From Azophilus sp965220425 (GTDB lineage Bacteria; Pseudomonadota; Gammaproteobacteria; Pseudomonadales; Azotimanducaceae): DNA of 64,000 nt. The stretch spans positions 4,960,001 through 5,024,000 of the forward strand of contig OZ244830.1 of the NCBI GenBank assembly GCA_965220425.1. Reading direction: 5' to 3'. Both the position numbers and the translations under genes were made by a program. The notes under the pieces are model-generated. The model did not search any database and was not told where the DNA came from. It was given only the letters and a program-made list of their open reading frames with translations. How positions within the stretch are numbered: position 1 is the first letter of the stretch; every line of letters begins with the position of its first letter. Below, one piece after another: positions 26,609-35,625 of this stretch.

Positions 26609-27448
26609 CTAATTCTGTTGGCCGATGGTTGTTGGCTCACCCGTGGTCATGAACTCGGCATAGTCGTCCAGCAGTTCGGGCCGCTCGAAGTGCAGAAAGT
26701 GGCCGACGCCGTCGATGAGACGGCACCTGCAGTGAGGAATCAGCCGCTGGGCGACCCCCATGTCTTCCAGATCGATGATGTCGTCGTTGGCCCCATTGAT
26801 AATGAGTGTCCGCGCCGTGATTTGTGTCAGGTCGACACTGTCCGCCAGACTGCCGGCCGTCAGGATGTTCTTGCAGTGCTCATAGATCGCCTCGGCGTGG
26901 ACGTCGTTCAGATTCTTGAACTGGGCAACGATCTGGCGTTTGTACGTCTCTCCGATCTGTTGACCGAAAATATCCAATATGAGGTCTGCTCCGCGCGCGT
27001 AGTCGCCGTTGTGGTAGAGGTCGAGCGCACGGCGCACGATGATTTCCATGACGGCATTGAGTTTCATTCCGAAGCTACTGAGCACCAAATGCTGTACGGC
27101 ATCAGGCTTCGCCGCCGCATACGCCGCCGCGACGGCAGTCCCCCAGGAACACCCGGCCAGCGTCAGCTCGCCGCCCGCGTGTGTTTCACCGAGCAATGCG
27201 CCCAGCACGTCGAGTTGTTCCTGCACGGTCACGTGCGCGCCGCCAGACTTGATTTCGGATCGGCCGATGCCGGGCATGTCGAAGATGACCACCGTGAAAT
27301 GACCCGCAAATCGCTTCACCATGGTGCGCCAGATCGCCATGGTCTGAAGCGCGCCGCTCACGCACACCAATGTGTGTGCGTTGTCGCCGTATTTGCGGTA
27401 CGGGACCTTGAATCGTCCAGAATCCAGAGTGCCTTTGACCGTCTTCAC
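26609..27448 (-). CDS. Alpha/beta hydrolase (serine)
   Basis: A 279-residue alpha/beta hydrolase. The nucleophile elbow is LAGCSWGTAVAAAY with Ser as nucleophile, the strand-turn FDMPGIGRSEIKSGG precedes it, the acid is in IINGANDDIIDLED and the catalytic His in DGVGHFLHFERPEL. Closest in style to the ester or carbon-carbon hydrolase branch; substrate unknown. GTG at 27448 with AAAGGA six bases upstream is the best start; codons before it lack family similarity and overlap the neighbouring cupin gene. It follows that gene with a slight gap reversal (start just inside its stop), so the two are coupled. Confidence 0.83.
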   Translation of the reverse strand: MKTVKGTLDSGRFKVPYRKYGDNAHTLVCVSGALQTMAIWRTMVKRFAGHFTVVIFDMPGIGRSEIKSGGAHVTVQEQLDVLGALLGETHAGGELTLAGCSWGTAVAAAYAAAKPDAVQHLVLSSFGMKLNAVMEIIVRRALDLYHNGDYARGADLILDIFGQQIGETYKRQIVAQFKNLNDVHAEAIYEHCKNILTAGSLADSVDLTQITARTLIINGANDDIIDLEDMGVAQRLIPHCRCRLIDGVGHFLHFERPELLDDYAEFMTTGEPTTIGQQN

Positions 27449-27462
27449 TTTGTCCTTTCTGC

Positions 27463-28401
27463 CTACCGAAGGGCGATTGCCGCGCGGGCTTCGGCCCGTC
27501 GGCGCTTCCATTCAAACCAACGATCGGCGGCGATCGAATTGCCGAGCCGATCGATTGGCGAGAGCGCGAGAAGATTGGCCGCACCCTGCACACGGTCGCG
27601 TAGCCGCGGGCTCATTGCGCGCAACGACAGGCCCATACCCGCATCTGCATAGTGAAATTCATGCCAATAGCCGCTCGGCATGAATAGGGTGTGGCCGGTT
27701 TCCAACACCACCTCGTAGCCGCGCCCCCGTGCGAGGGCGGGGAAGGTGTCGTAATCGGGTTCATCGAGGTTCGTGTAGCTGCGCACCGTGAACGGGTGTC
27801 GATAGAGCGCGCGCGATTGCTCCGGGCCAAACAGGCGCACTCGACGCCTTCCCCCAATGGCTGTGTGCAACACGCAGCCCATGTCAATGTCGTAGTGCAG
27901 CGGCGTCGTCGCGCCCCGACAGCCGAAAAAGACATGGATGAACCGCTTGGAGAAATGCAAACCGACATCGGGTAGCTGGACATCGCCCAACAACTCCGGT
28001 ATCTGGCGCCCGATGTTGAATAGAAACATGCGCAGATCCCGGCCCTCGCCCAGGGTGTGCTTGAGAAACTCGGCAAAGGGCATGGTAGCGATGCTGTTCA
28101 TGTAGTTGGCGCCCGGGTCTCCGAAGGTAGCATCGTAGACGCGCACCGCCTTGTCCCCGAAACGCGCGCTTAACCGCTCGGGGGTCCAATTCCTCAGGGC
28201 CGGCCAGCCCGCAGCCAGGTCCGTTATCAACACCGGTGTCTGCAAGGCGATGTGATCCAACAGGCGCTCGCGGCCATCGTGACGTAGCGATATGACGTCG
28301 ATTTTGCGGGAAAGCAGAGTAGGCGCAGGTGGTACATCGTTCCAGCCGGGTGCGCTGGCAGGCGGTCCTTCCGGGTGCAGCCTCACTGTGGATGAAATCA
28401 C
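27463..28401 (-). CDS. JmjC-type cupin (Cupin_8) protein
   Basis: A ~312-residue Fe(II)/2-oxoglutarate oxygenase-like protein. The metal motif is TPLHYDIDMGCVLHTAIGG (HxD) and the distal His lies in PSGYWHEFHYADAG. Preceding landmarks are QTPVLITDLAAGWPALRNWT and YMNSIATMPFAEF, both typical of the FIH/JmjC Cupin_8 group, which hydroxylate protein side chains or small molecules. Start is a GTG at 28401 with no strong ribosome site; the true start is uncertain by a few codons. It is divergent from an Asp/Asn hydroxylase gene, hinting at a shared substrate or modification pathway. Confidence 0.82.
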   Translation of the reverse strand: MISSTVRLHPEGPPASAPGWNDVPPAPTLLSRKIDVISLRHDGRERLLDHIALQTPVLITDLAAGWPALRNWTPERLSARFGDKAVRVYDATFGDPGANYMNSIATMPFAEFLKHTLGEGRDLRMFLFNIGRQIPELLGDVQLPDVGLHFSKRFIHVFFGCRGATTPLHYDIDMGCVLHTAIGGRRRVRLFGPEQSRALYRHPFTVRSYTNLDEPDYDTFPALARGRGYEVVLETGHTLFMPSGYWHEFHYADAGMGLSLRAMSPRLRDRVQGAANLLALSPIDRLGNSIAADRWFEWKRRRAEARAAIALR

Positions 28402-28524
28402 GCTGGCCTGGCTTGCTATGCGAGAGGTGGCCGTATACTACCGCCGGATTGGATGATTCGATAGCCGCAGCTCCATGGCGAAAAGAGGTATTGTGGCGAG
28501 AGATTTTCGCCGCATGCTGGTCTA

Positions 28525-29325
28525 ATGGTGCGCGTTCGAAGTCTGGTGTCTCAATTCGTGGAGATCTCTGCCACCAAGCAATTCCACGGCCCACGCGAGG
28601 TGCTGGCGTACCTGTTTCGACGCGCAGTGTTCTGGTTCGGCTTTCACGTTCGCCCGCCGATTCACTGGTTCATCGGGCGTTTCTCCAAGGTGGGCAATCC
28701 GCCGGTGTTCGATTTCGACCTGTTTGACTGGGTTCCCCGCCTGGAGGGCCAATGGGAAACTATCCGGCAGGAGGCGCTGGCGGTGCTCAAGCACCCGGAG
28801 GACATGCCGCCGCTTCGCGAGGTGTCGCCCGATCACCGACGTATCGCAACCGACGACAAATGGAAAGTGTTTTTTCTGATCGGGTACGGGTACGAGATAG
28901 AGGCGAACACGGCGCACTGTCCGGCAACCAGCGCACTGGTCAAGAGCGTTCCGGGGCTGGTCTCGGCCTTCTTTTCCAATCATTGCCCAGGCACCCATCT
29001 ACCACGTCACTACGGCCCCACCAACGGCATGATCACCTGCCACCTCGGCTTGCAGGTACCCGAGGACCGTCAGAACTGCCGAATCGCCATCGACGACAAG
29101 GACTACAACTGGGACGAGGGCAAGTTTCTGATTTTCGACGATACCTACTATCACGAAGTGTGGAACGAGACCAACCAGAACCGGGTAGTGTTGTTGATGC
29201 ACGTGGAGCGGCCCCTGCGCCAGCCGGGCAAAGCGGTGGCCGACGGCTTTTTGTGGTTGGCGACGAAAAGTCCTTTTATTCAGGCAACGCTCAAGGCTTT
29301 GGACGATTGGACGACTCGTCGATAA
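28525..29325 (+). CDS. Aspartyl/asparaginyl beta-hydroxylase family protein
   Basis: A 266-residue member of the AspH/LpxO family. The first iron-binding His and the 2-oxoglutarate region are in HLPRHYGPTNGMITCHLGLQ, the second His in YYHEVWNETNQNRVVLLMHV. The hydrophobic FWFGFHVRPPIHWFIG near residue 40 may associate with the membrane, as in LpxO lipid A hydroxylase. Substrate could be lipid A, a peptide or a lipid. It is divergent from the JmjC-type cupin across 123 bases. ATG at 28525. Confidence 0.87.
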   Translation: MVRVRSLVSQFVEISATKQFHGPREVLAYLFRRAVFWFGFHVRPPIHWFIGRFSKVGNPPVFDFDLFDWVPRLEGQWETIRQEALAVLKHPEDMPPLREVSPDHRRIATDDKWKVFFLIGYGYEIEANTAHCPATSALVKSVPGLVSAFFSNHCPGTHLPRHYGPTNGMITCHLGLQVPEDRQNCRIAIDDKDYNWDEGKFLIFDDTYYHEVWNETNQNRVVLLMHVERPLRQPGKAVADGFLWLATKSPFIQATLKALDDWTTRR

Positions 29326-29460
29326 CCGTGCCCCCATCGTCCAGCAAGATCACGCCGCTTTCGCCCCGGCACTCGATGTTCAACTATCCGGCAAGGCCCG
29401 CCTGCCGGTGAACGCTTAGCGGGCCAATCTCTTCGGACTGCATCATGCCGAGCATGGCGG

Positions 29461-29850
29461 CACGGGCCACGCACGCTGCTCGGCCTGCAGATCGCCGGCT
29501 TTCCCAACCTGTTCACCGTCACCGGCCCCGGCAGCCCGTCGGTGCTGGTCAACATGCCGACCGCGATCGAGCATCACGTGCAATGGATTCTCGATTGCAT
29601 CGCGCACATGCGCGGCAACGGCAAGACGCGCATCGAGGCGACCGAGGCTGCACAGGACGCCTGGGGCGACCACGTCGCCGAAATTGCCGAGCACACCCTC
29701 TGGAGCAAGTCGAACTCCTGGTACGTGGGCGCCAACATTCCCGGCAAGAAGCGCGTCATCCTGCCTTATACCGGTGGACAACCGTTGTACCGGGAGCGCT
29801 GCCAGGCTGTGGTCGATGCCGGGTACGAGGGTTTCGAGTCCAGCGCTTGA
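29461..29850 (+). pseudogene. Baeyer-Villiger monooxygenase, C-terminal remnant
   Basis: The frame encodes GPRTLLGLQIAGFPNLFTVT, then GPGSPSVLVNMPTAIEHHVQ, WILDCIAHM and near the end HTLWSKSNSWYVGANIPGKK. These are the final ~130 residues of cyclohexanone/phenylacetone-type flavin monooxygenases, which are about 540 residues when whole. The FAD- and NADPH-binding GxGxxG motifs and the FxGxxxHxxxW fingerprint are absent, so the enzyme is dead. The apparent ATG at 29572 lies inside the conserved block. Confidence 0.8.
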
Positions 29851-30458
29851 CCCCGCCCCCCTGCAAACGCAGCCCTCGCCGGCGGCGAGTCGGCGGACGC
29901 CGTCAATGCCGAATAGATGGCGCCGAAATACACCTTAACGACCTGTTCGAAAAAGTGGGGCCACCTCATTCTGACGGGCACGAATTGCACGTTTTCCCCA
30001 GCTACCGAGCGATAACTGGTGTTAAGGTGGCGTCCCGTAGCGGAGTCGGACCCCTGTTGCCAGGGTCCAAACCGGTCGGACGCAGCCCGAGCCGAGGCAT
30101 CGCTTCGGCAGGCGAGGACGCCCGGCCATGAATGACCTGGCCGGGGCGCGTTCGGAGCCGCGACATCGCGCCACGGGCGGCGAGTATTGCCACTGATTTT
30201 GCGCTCCACCATACTGAACCTCATGGCAAGACCCCACCAGCGAAGCGCTGAACCTGGGACGCGTTCGGTTGATCGCGACTCGTCGATCGATGCGTTGCCC
30301 ATGGCACTTGCAAGGCGGGCGGATGCCCCCATTTTGTCGACAGTTCGCCGTTTCAATGGGACGCCGCAAACTCAGGCCCAGGCAACCGTTGTTCGAGCGG
30401 CATTAACTCCACCGGCAGCCGGAAACACCCGCTTTGGGCCGGCAAGAGAGGGCCGGCG
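29851..30458. other. Region before the DUF1156 module, no recognised gene
   Basis: About 600 bases. The inverted phrases CACCTTAACGACCTGTTCGA (29931 on) and GTGTTAAGGTGGCGTCCCGT (30019 on) share a CACCTTAAC/GTTAAGGTG inverted repeat about 80 bases apart. Open frames on both strands show no known family. It may be the decayed end of a mobile element next to the methyltransferase module. Confidence 0.4.
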
Positions 30459-32657
30459 ATGAGCATCGAACGGCGTTTCGATGTTTCCCTGATCGCGGAG
30501 ATGGCGCTCAGGGAAAAGCAGATCCAGCAGAACTACCGCCCCATCATCGGCGTTCACAAGTGGTTTGCCCGCCGTCCAGGAACCTTGTTTCGCGGCCTCA
30601 TCCTGGCGGAATTCGGGAATGGCCGGCTGGCGGACATATATTTCGAATCGAACGACCTTCCGGGAATCCGGATCGCAGACCCGTTCATGGGCGGGGGGAC
30701 GCCGCTGATCGAGGCGAACCGGGTCGGATGCGACGTGCAAGGCTTCGATATCAACCCGATGTCGGCCTGGATCGTCCGCGAGGAGATCGAGCACCTCGAC
30801 ATACCGGCCTACCGACGAGCCGCCCGCGCCCTCATCGACAACCTGCGCACGGATATCGATCGGTATTACCGGACATCCTGCCCCCTGTACGGCGACGCCG
30901 ACGTACCCGTGAAATCCTTCCTCTGGGTCAAGGTGCTCGATTGCGCGGCCTGCGGAGCGCCGTTCGACCTGTTTCCGGGCCACCTTCTCGCCCAGAACAC
31001 GCGACACCCCAAAAACGTTCTGATATGCCCGGCTTGCGGCGACCTCAACGAGGTCGAGGACCGCAGCCTCCCGGGCGACTGCGGTACCTGTGGAACCCTG
31101 CTTCGCCAAGCCGGGCCCGCGCGCCGGGGCCGTTGCGATTGCCCCCGCTGCGGATACGCCAACATCTATCCCGGAGAAGCCCGCCGCCCCCCTGAGCACC
31201 GCCTCTTCGCCATCGAATACCACAACCCGAAACGGAAGGCGCGGCACAAGGGCCGTTTCTTCAAGAAGCCGGACGCCGAGGACCTTGAACGCGTGGCGGA
31301 CACGGCCAAGCGGTGGGCTCGACTTTCCCCGCGCTTCGTGCCCGCCCAGGAGATTTTGCCCGGAGACGAAACCGACCGGTTGCATCGATGGGGCTATGCC
31401 CGTTATCGGGACATGTTCAATCCACGCCAACTCCTCGGGCTGGAGTTGAGCTGCCGGCTGATTGCCGAGATCGAAGACAAGCGCATACGCCATGCGCTGG
31501 CGACCAACCTCTCCGACCTGCTCCGCTATCAGAACATGCTGTGCCGCTACGACACCATGGCGCTGAAGTCGCTGGACATCTTCTCGGTGCACGGTTTTCC
31601 GGTCGGACTGGTGCAGTGCGAGTCCAACCTTCCGGGTATTGTCAACAGAGCCGGCACGAATGTCGGTTCGGGTGGCTGGACCAACATTGTCGACAAGTAC
31701 ACCAAGGCGAAGCGCTATTGCCGGGCGCCGTTCGAGGCGCGGCGCATCGGTTCGCGCAACGTCAGAATTCCCATCGACGGCGAGCGGATCGGGGAGCAGG
31801 CCAACGGCAACCGGCGGTCGGTCGCCATCGGTTGCGAAAGCGCCACGGACGTGGAACTTCCCCCGAACAGTCTCGACGCCGTGTTCACGGACCCGCCCTA
31901 CTTCGGCAACGTTCAATACAGCGAACTGATGGATTTCTGCTATGTCTGGCTGCGCCGGCTTGTCGAAAAAGATGCCAAGGATTTCGAGCGCCTATCCACG
32001 CGATCACCGGACGAGTTGACCGGCAATTTCACGCAACGGCGTGGACTGGACCACTTTACGGAGGGACTGTCAGCGGTCTATTCGCGCATGGCCCGCGCCC
32101 TGAAGCCCGGCGGACCCCTGGTGTTCACCTATCATCACAACAAGCTGGAGGCATACCATGCCGTCGGAGTAGCGATCCTGGATGCCGGCCTTGTCTGTTC
32201 CGCGTCGCTGCCCTGTCCCGCGGAAATGGGCGGCTCGATTCATATCCACGGCACTTCGTCGTCGATCATGGATACGGTGTTCGTGTGCCGGGACTCGGGC
32301 GCGGCTCCGCAGCGCTGGCTATTCGAGACACCGAAGCAGCTCACTGAGATCGTAGCCGAGGATTTGGCGCGGCTGGAGACGGCTGGCCGAAAACCCACTC
32401 GCGGCGATACGCGCTGCATCGTGTTCGGTCACCTCACCCGCATGGCGGTTTGGACACTCCGCGGGCGTTGGGACCGTTGTCTGCCTGTCAAGGACAAGAT
32501 CGCGGTTTTTGCCGGCGCGGTTTACGCTTTCGGAAACGCAGATCAACTTGTGGAGCAGGTGGAGGCTAACCGGTCAAAGACGTCGATATCGGAGTCGCCG
32601 TACCGGCCGACCGCATCCGCATCCAAAGAGGAGACGCTCGGTGCCGTTTCCTTTTGA
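30459..32657 (+). CDS. DUF1156-type DNA methyltransferase
   Basis: A 732-residue DNA methyltransferase. Residues ~5-60 are the DUF1156 region (LREKQIQQNYRPIIGVHKWF then ARRPGTLFRGLILAEF). The SAM-binding motif I follows (DPFMGGGTPLIEANRVGCDV, Asp74), and motif IV with the catalytic DPPY is far downstream (TDPPYFGNVQYSELMDF, Asp478), an order (I before IV) with a very large insert. The insert contains four Cys pairs at about residues 160-235 (CAAC, CPAC, CGTC, CPRC), two zinc ribbons probably reading DNA. DPPY points to an amino-methylated adenine or cytosine. Related DUF1156 proteins are known in phage-defence loci. It overlaps the nuclease gene by 17 bases. Confidence 0.85.
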   Translation: MSIERRFDVSLIAEMALREKQIQQNYRPIIGVHKWFARRPGTLFRGLILAEFGNGRLADIYFESNDLPGIRIADPFMGGGTPLIEANRVGCDVQGFDINPMSAWIVREEIEHLDIPAYRRAARALIDNLRTDIDRYYRTSCPLYGDADVPVKSFLWVKVLDCAACGAPFDLFPGHLLAQNTRHPKNVLICPACGDLNEVEDRSLPGDCGTCGTLLRQAGPARRGRCDCPRCGYANIYPGEARRPPEHRLFAIEYHNPKRKARHKGRFFKKPDAEDLERVADTAKRWARLSPRFVPAQEILPGDETDRLHRWGYARYRDMFNPRQLLGLELSCRLIAEIEDKRIRHALATNLSDLLRYQNMLCRYDTMALKSLDIFSVHGFPVGLVQCESNLPGIVNRAGTNVGSGGWTNIVDKYTKAKRYCRAPFEARRIGSRNVRIPIDGERIGEQANGNRRSVAIGCESATDVELPPNSLDAVFTDPPYFGNVQYSELMDFCYVWLRRLVEKDAKDFERLSTRSPDELTGNFTQRRGLDHFTEGLSAVYSRMARALKPGGPLVFTYHHNKLEAYHAVGVAILDAGLVCSASLPCPAEMGGSIHIHGTSSSIMDTVFVCRDSGAAPQRWLFETPKQLTEIVAEDLARLETAGRKPTRGDTRCIVFGHLTRMAVWTLRGRWDRCLPVKDKIAVFAGAVYAFGNADQLVEQVEANRSKTSISESPYRPTASASKEETLGAVSF

Positions 32658-33672
32658 AGTCGGCTTCGACGAGGTGCAATCCGATCTGGATGCGTATGTC
32701 GATGCCGTGTTCGCGTGTCTCGATTCAGAGTTTCTGGTCATGCCGAAAGGCATGGGGTTCGTTGAGTTCTCGACATTTGAATCCGGATACGAATCGCTGA
32801 AACGCGCTACGGGGAATTTCCAGGACGTCACGCCGGAGACTGTCGGGCCGGCCGTCTTCAAGAATCCAATTTCACTGATCGTTCTTCGCTGTATGTTGGG
32901 CTTTACGCCGCCGGAATGGGCTTACTACGCCAGCCGGCACACCGGCATCCCGGTCACCCAGAGCGCCGCGCGCACAATCGACCGGAATATTCGCATGCAG
33001 CCCCAGGAAGCTCTACCAACAAACGGAGGCGTCACGGAACAGCGCATTCACGCACTGATCGCTTCCGCCTGTAATATCCTGGAAACCGGCGCTCCCGAAA
33101 GCTCACGCGATGATCTCCACAGGTTCGACAAAGCCGACACCAGGGCCGGGCTTGCCAGTCTTCGATCATTGGCCGATTTGGGCGCCCCCTATTCCATTTT
33201 GCTCTATGAGCGCCTGCTTGGCCGACCGTTTGCAGGCCATAGGGACTCCATCAGCGAACTTGTCGGTAACGTGGTGGAGAACGCAATTGAGGATGTTCTG
33301 GTCCGCACAGGCATAAGCTTTCGTAAGACCAAGCGGGCCGAAAGCCTGCCGGGCTTCGACCAGACGCCCGATTTCGTGATCCCCAACGAGTTCAACCCCC
33401 AGATTGTTATAGAAGCCAAGCTTACGGAGGACGACGGCACGGCACGCGACAAGGTCACGCGCGTGCAGCATCTTGGTTCGCTCGGCATGGAAGGCCAGCC
33501 GCCGGGCCAGCCGAAGTTCGAGGTGGTCGCCTGCATTGCCGGGCGGGGTTTCGGCGAGCGCCGCGGAGACATGAAGAAGCTGCTTATTGCGACCCGAGGC
33601 AAGGTATTTACCCTGCAAAATGTAAATCAGCTTGTGGAGCACACCCGTCTGTCGGAGTTCCGGTCCAGATAG
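32641..33672 (+). CDS. Putative PD-(D/E)XK restriction endonuclease partner
   Basis: A 343-residue protein of no family I recognise over its first two thirds. The last third has a clear PD-(D/E)XK nuclease core: Asp244 in TPDFVIPNEF, then Glu258-x-Lys260 in IVIEAKLTEDDG, followed by a helix with DKVTRVQHLGS and a final strand FEVVACIAGRGFGERRGDMK. The N-terminal part (FKNPISLIVLRCMLGFTPPE, then EWAYYASRHTGIPVTQSAAR) is helical and may bind DNA. Start is GTG at 32641 with AGAGGAGA six bases upstream; translation is coupled to the methyltransferase. The natural reading is a restriction enzyme whose site the upstream enzyme protects. Confidence 0.72.
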   Translation: MPFPFEVGFDEVQSDLDAYVDAVFACLDSEFLVMPKGMGFVEFSTFESGYESLKRATGNFQDVTPETVGPAVFKNPISLIVLRCMLGFTPPEWAYYASRHTGIPVTQSAARTIDRNIRMQPQEALPTNGGVTEQRIHALIASACNILETGAPESSRDDLHRFDKADTRAGLASLRSLADLGAPYSILLYERLLGRPFAGHRDSISELVGNVVENAIEDVLVRTGISFRKTKRAESLPGFDQTPDFVIPNEFNPQIVIEAKLTEDDGTARDKVTRVQHLGSLGMEGQPPGQPKFEVVACIAGRGFGERRGDMKKLLIATRGKVFTLQNVNQLVEHTRLSEFRSR

Positions 33673-33968
33673 GAATTCGGTTCCGATCAAAATCCGAATG
33701 GATAGCCTGTCAGCTACGGAGCCAATTTTGCCCGTCTCGAGAACATTTAAGCCACAAACCGCCGGACATATAGTAACCCCATGGTGTTGATCGGCGTCGA
33801 AATACGACCCCCTTGGAACATTAAAAATCAACAGGTTAACGCGCCGATCGGCGCCCAACCCGCGCGCCGATTGACAGCGTCCGTCACTACAACCTCGGCG
33901 GCGCCGCGATTGGCCTCGATATTGGCAATCACGGCGTCCGGTGTTCCATGCCGGGTGATCGATTCGGC
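33673..33968. other. Intergenic region after the restriction-like module
   Basis: About 300 bases. The first part is AT-richer than its surroundings (TGGAACATTAAAAATCAACA). On the minus strand 33844-33969 a frame reading SITRHGTPDAVIANIEANRG then AAEVVVTDAVNRR could be the tail of a lost gene, but I cannot place it in a family. Confidence 0.35.
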
Positions 33969-34277
33969 TCAGGCGTCGGCGGGTTGCAATCCGAGGTGCT
34001 CGACCATCGGCAGGAAGTCGCGGTCGGAGAACAGTAGCGGCAATCCCTCATCGATACAGAATGAGCCGATGATTACGTCAATAGTCTTGCGTATGGTTAC
34101 CCCGGACTTGCGTAACCTCCGGTACCGGTTGGCTGCCCGGTCGCTGCGCTCCAGTCCGAGCATGTCGTAAGCCGGCAGCCTGGAAAGGGCGCGCCTGGCC
34201 GCCGCGTAGCCGGCTTCCGCGAATACGAATCTCCATTTCCCGCTTCCGCAAAAAACCACACATTTTTCCAGTTTCAC
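33969..34277 (-). pseudogene. PIN-domain toxin, C-terminal part
   Basis: The last ~55 codons give SGVTIRKTIDVIIGSFCIDE and LLFSDRDFLPMVEHLGL, the second half of a VapC PIN domain with two of its acidic residues (Asp in KTIDV and in SDRDF). The beginning of the domain, with the first catalytic Asp and the Glu, is missing, and the 102-residue frame begins in unrelated sequence (MKLEKCVVFCGSG). No antitoxin gene is next to it. It is a decayed toxin gene, probably inactive. Confidence 0.68.
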
Positions 34278-34377
34278 CTCTATAGTCTCGTCATGTGGCG
34301 TTGTATTCGGTGGATTCAGAAGGGCTGCTCCGTGGGATCATGCTGGATATTGAACTCGCCGCAAAGCGACCATAGCC

Positions 34378-35613
34378 ATGACCTCAGTCGTTTTTGAACA
34401 CGCCAATGTTTTTGACGGAGCCGCCGTCGAACTCGCGGAAAACCAGCATGTGCTGGTTGAAGGCGGTCGCATAAGGGAGATATCGGACCGACCGATTCGC
34501 TCCCAAGCAGCGGAAAAGCTCGATGTTCGCGGGATGACGCTCATGCCCGGCCTCATCGATGCACACGTTCATGTTACCGATTGGGGCAGTTCACCGGCAC
34601 AACTGCCGCACCAATCAGCCAGCCTTACCACGCTTCACGCGGCCAGGAATCTGAAGCGCATGCTGATGCGCGGCTTCACTTCTGTGCGGGACGCCTGCGG
34701 CGCGGACTTCGGAATGGCCGCTGCCCTGGAGCAGGGATTGATTGAGGGGCCTCGATTGTTCTTCGTCGGCAAGGCGCTCAGCCCCACCGGCGGACATGGC
34801 GACTTCCGCCTGCCCGGCGACGACAGGCGACGAGACCCCTGCGGATGCGAGGGGCGCGGACTGAGTGTCGTCGTCGACGGCGAAGCGGAGGTGCGCCGCG
34901 CGGCCCGTAACGAGCTTCGCAAGGGCGCCCATGCCGTCAAGATCATGGCTTCCGGCGGCGTGGCATCACCGGCCGATCCCATTTCGAACCTGCAGTTTTC
35001 CGAGAGCGAGATCAGGGCCGCCGTCGAGGAGGCTTCGTTCCGGGGCGCCTATGTCATGGCGCACGCGTATACGGCAGAGTCAATTTCCCGATGTGTCGAG
35101 TTCGGCGTCCGTTCAATCGAGCACGCCAACCTGATCGACCTGGAAGCTGCCCGGGCGACAAAGCTGAACGATGCATACGTAGTCCCCACCCTGGTCACTT
35201 ATGCGGCAATGAGAGAGCGCGGGTCCGAGATCGGACTACCCGACTACAGCCTGCCAAAGCTCGAAGAGGTGGCCGCCGCCGGATTGCAAAGCCTCGAGTA
35301 CCTCGAGAGTGCCGGTGTCAAGACCGGTCTTGGGACGGACCTCTTCGGCGCCCTCGAGGACGAGCAGTCCCGGGAACTGCTGATCAGAGCCGAAGTAAAC
35401 AGCCCCGTCGACGTTCTCCGGTCGGCGCTGTCGGTAAACGCCGAACTGCTTCGCATGTCCGGGGAACTGGGCTGCGTAAAACCCGGCGCCCACGCCGACC
35501 TGCTGGTGGTAGGCGGCAATCCCCTGAACGATCTGGGCCTGCTGCAGGAGGAAGGGCGCCATCTTCCCTACATCATGAAGGGCGGACGCCTCGTCAAACG
35601 TCCGCCCCGCTAG
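34378..35613 (+). CDS. Amidohydrolase (imidazolonepropionase/prolidase-like)
   Basis: A 411-residue metal-dependent amidohydrolase with the TIM-barrel core. Ligands in order: HxH in MPGLIDAHVHVTDWG, the carboxylated-Lys site in GAHAVKIMASGGVASP, His in AYVMAHAYTAESI, His in VRSIEHANLID and the catalytic Asp in GVKTGLGTDLFGAL. Composite beta-sandwich ends flank the barrel. This pattern fits the group acting on acyl amino acids or Xaa-Pro-like dipeptides and similar amides. It starts an operon with an MFS transporter, an M29/NicX-like protein and an oxygenase, suggesting uptake and breakdown of a small amide or N-heterocycle. Confidence 0.87.
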   Translation: MTSVVFEHANVFDGAAVELAENQHVLVEGGRIREISDRPIRSQAAEKLDVRGMTLMPGLIDAHVHVTDWGSSPAQLPHQSASLTTLHAARNLKRMLMRGFTSVRDACGADFGMAAALEQGLIEGPRLFFVGKALSPTGGHGDFRLPGDDRRRDPCGCEGRGLSVVVDGEAEVRRAARNELRKGAHAVKIMASGGVASPADPISNLQFSESEIRAAVEEASFRGAYVMAHAYTAESISRCVEFGVRSIEHANLIDLEAARATKLNDAYVVPTLVTYAAMRERGSEIGLPDYSLPKLEEVAAAGLQSLEYLESAGVKTGLGTDLFGALEDEQSRELLIRAEVNSPVDVLRSALSVNAELLRMSGELGCVKPGAHADLLVVGGNPLNDLGLLQEEGRHLPYIMKGGRLVKRPPR

Positions 35614-35625
35614 ACGCCATTCTCG

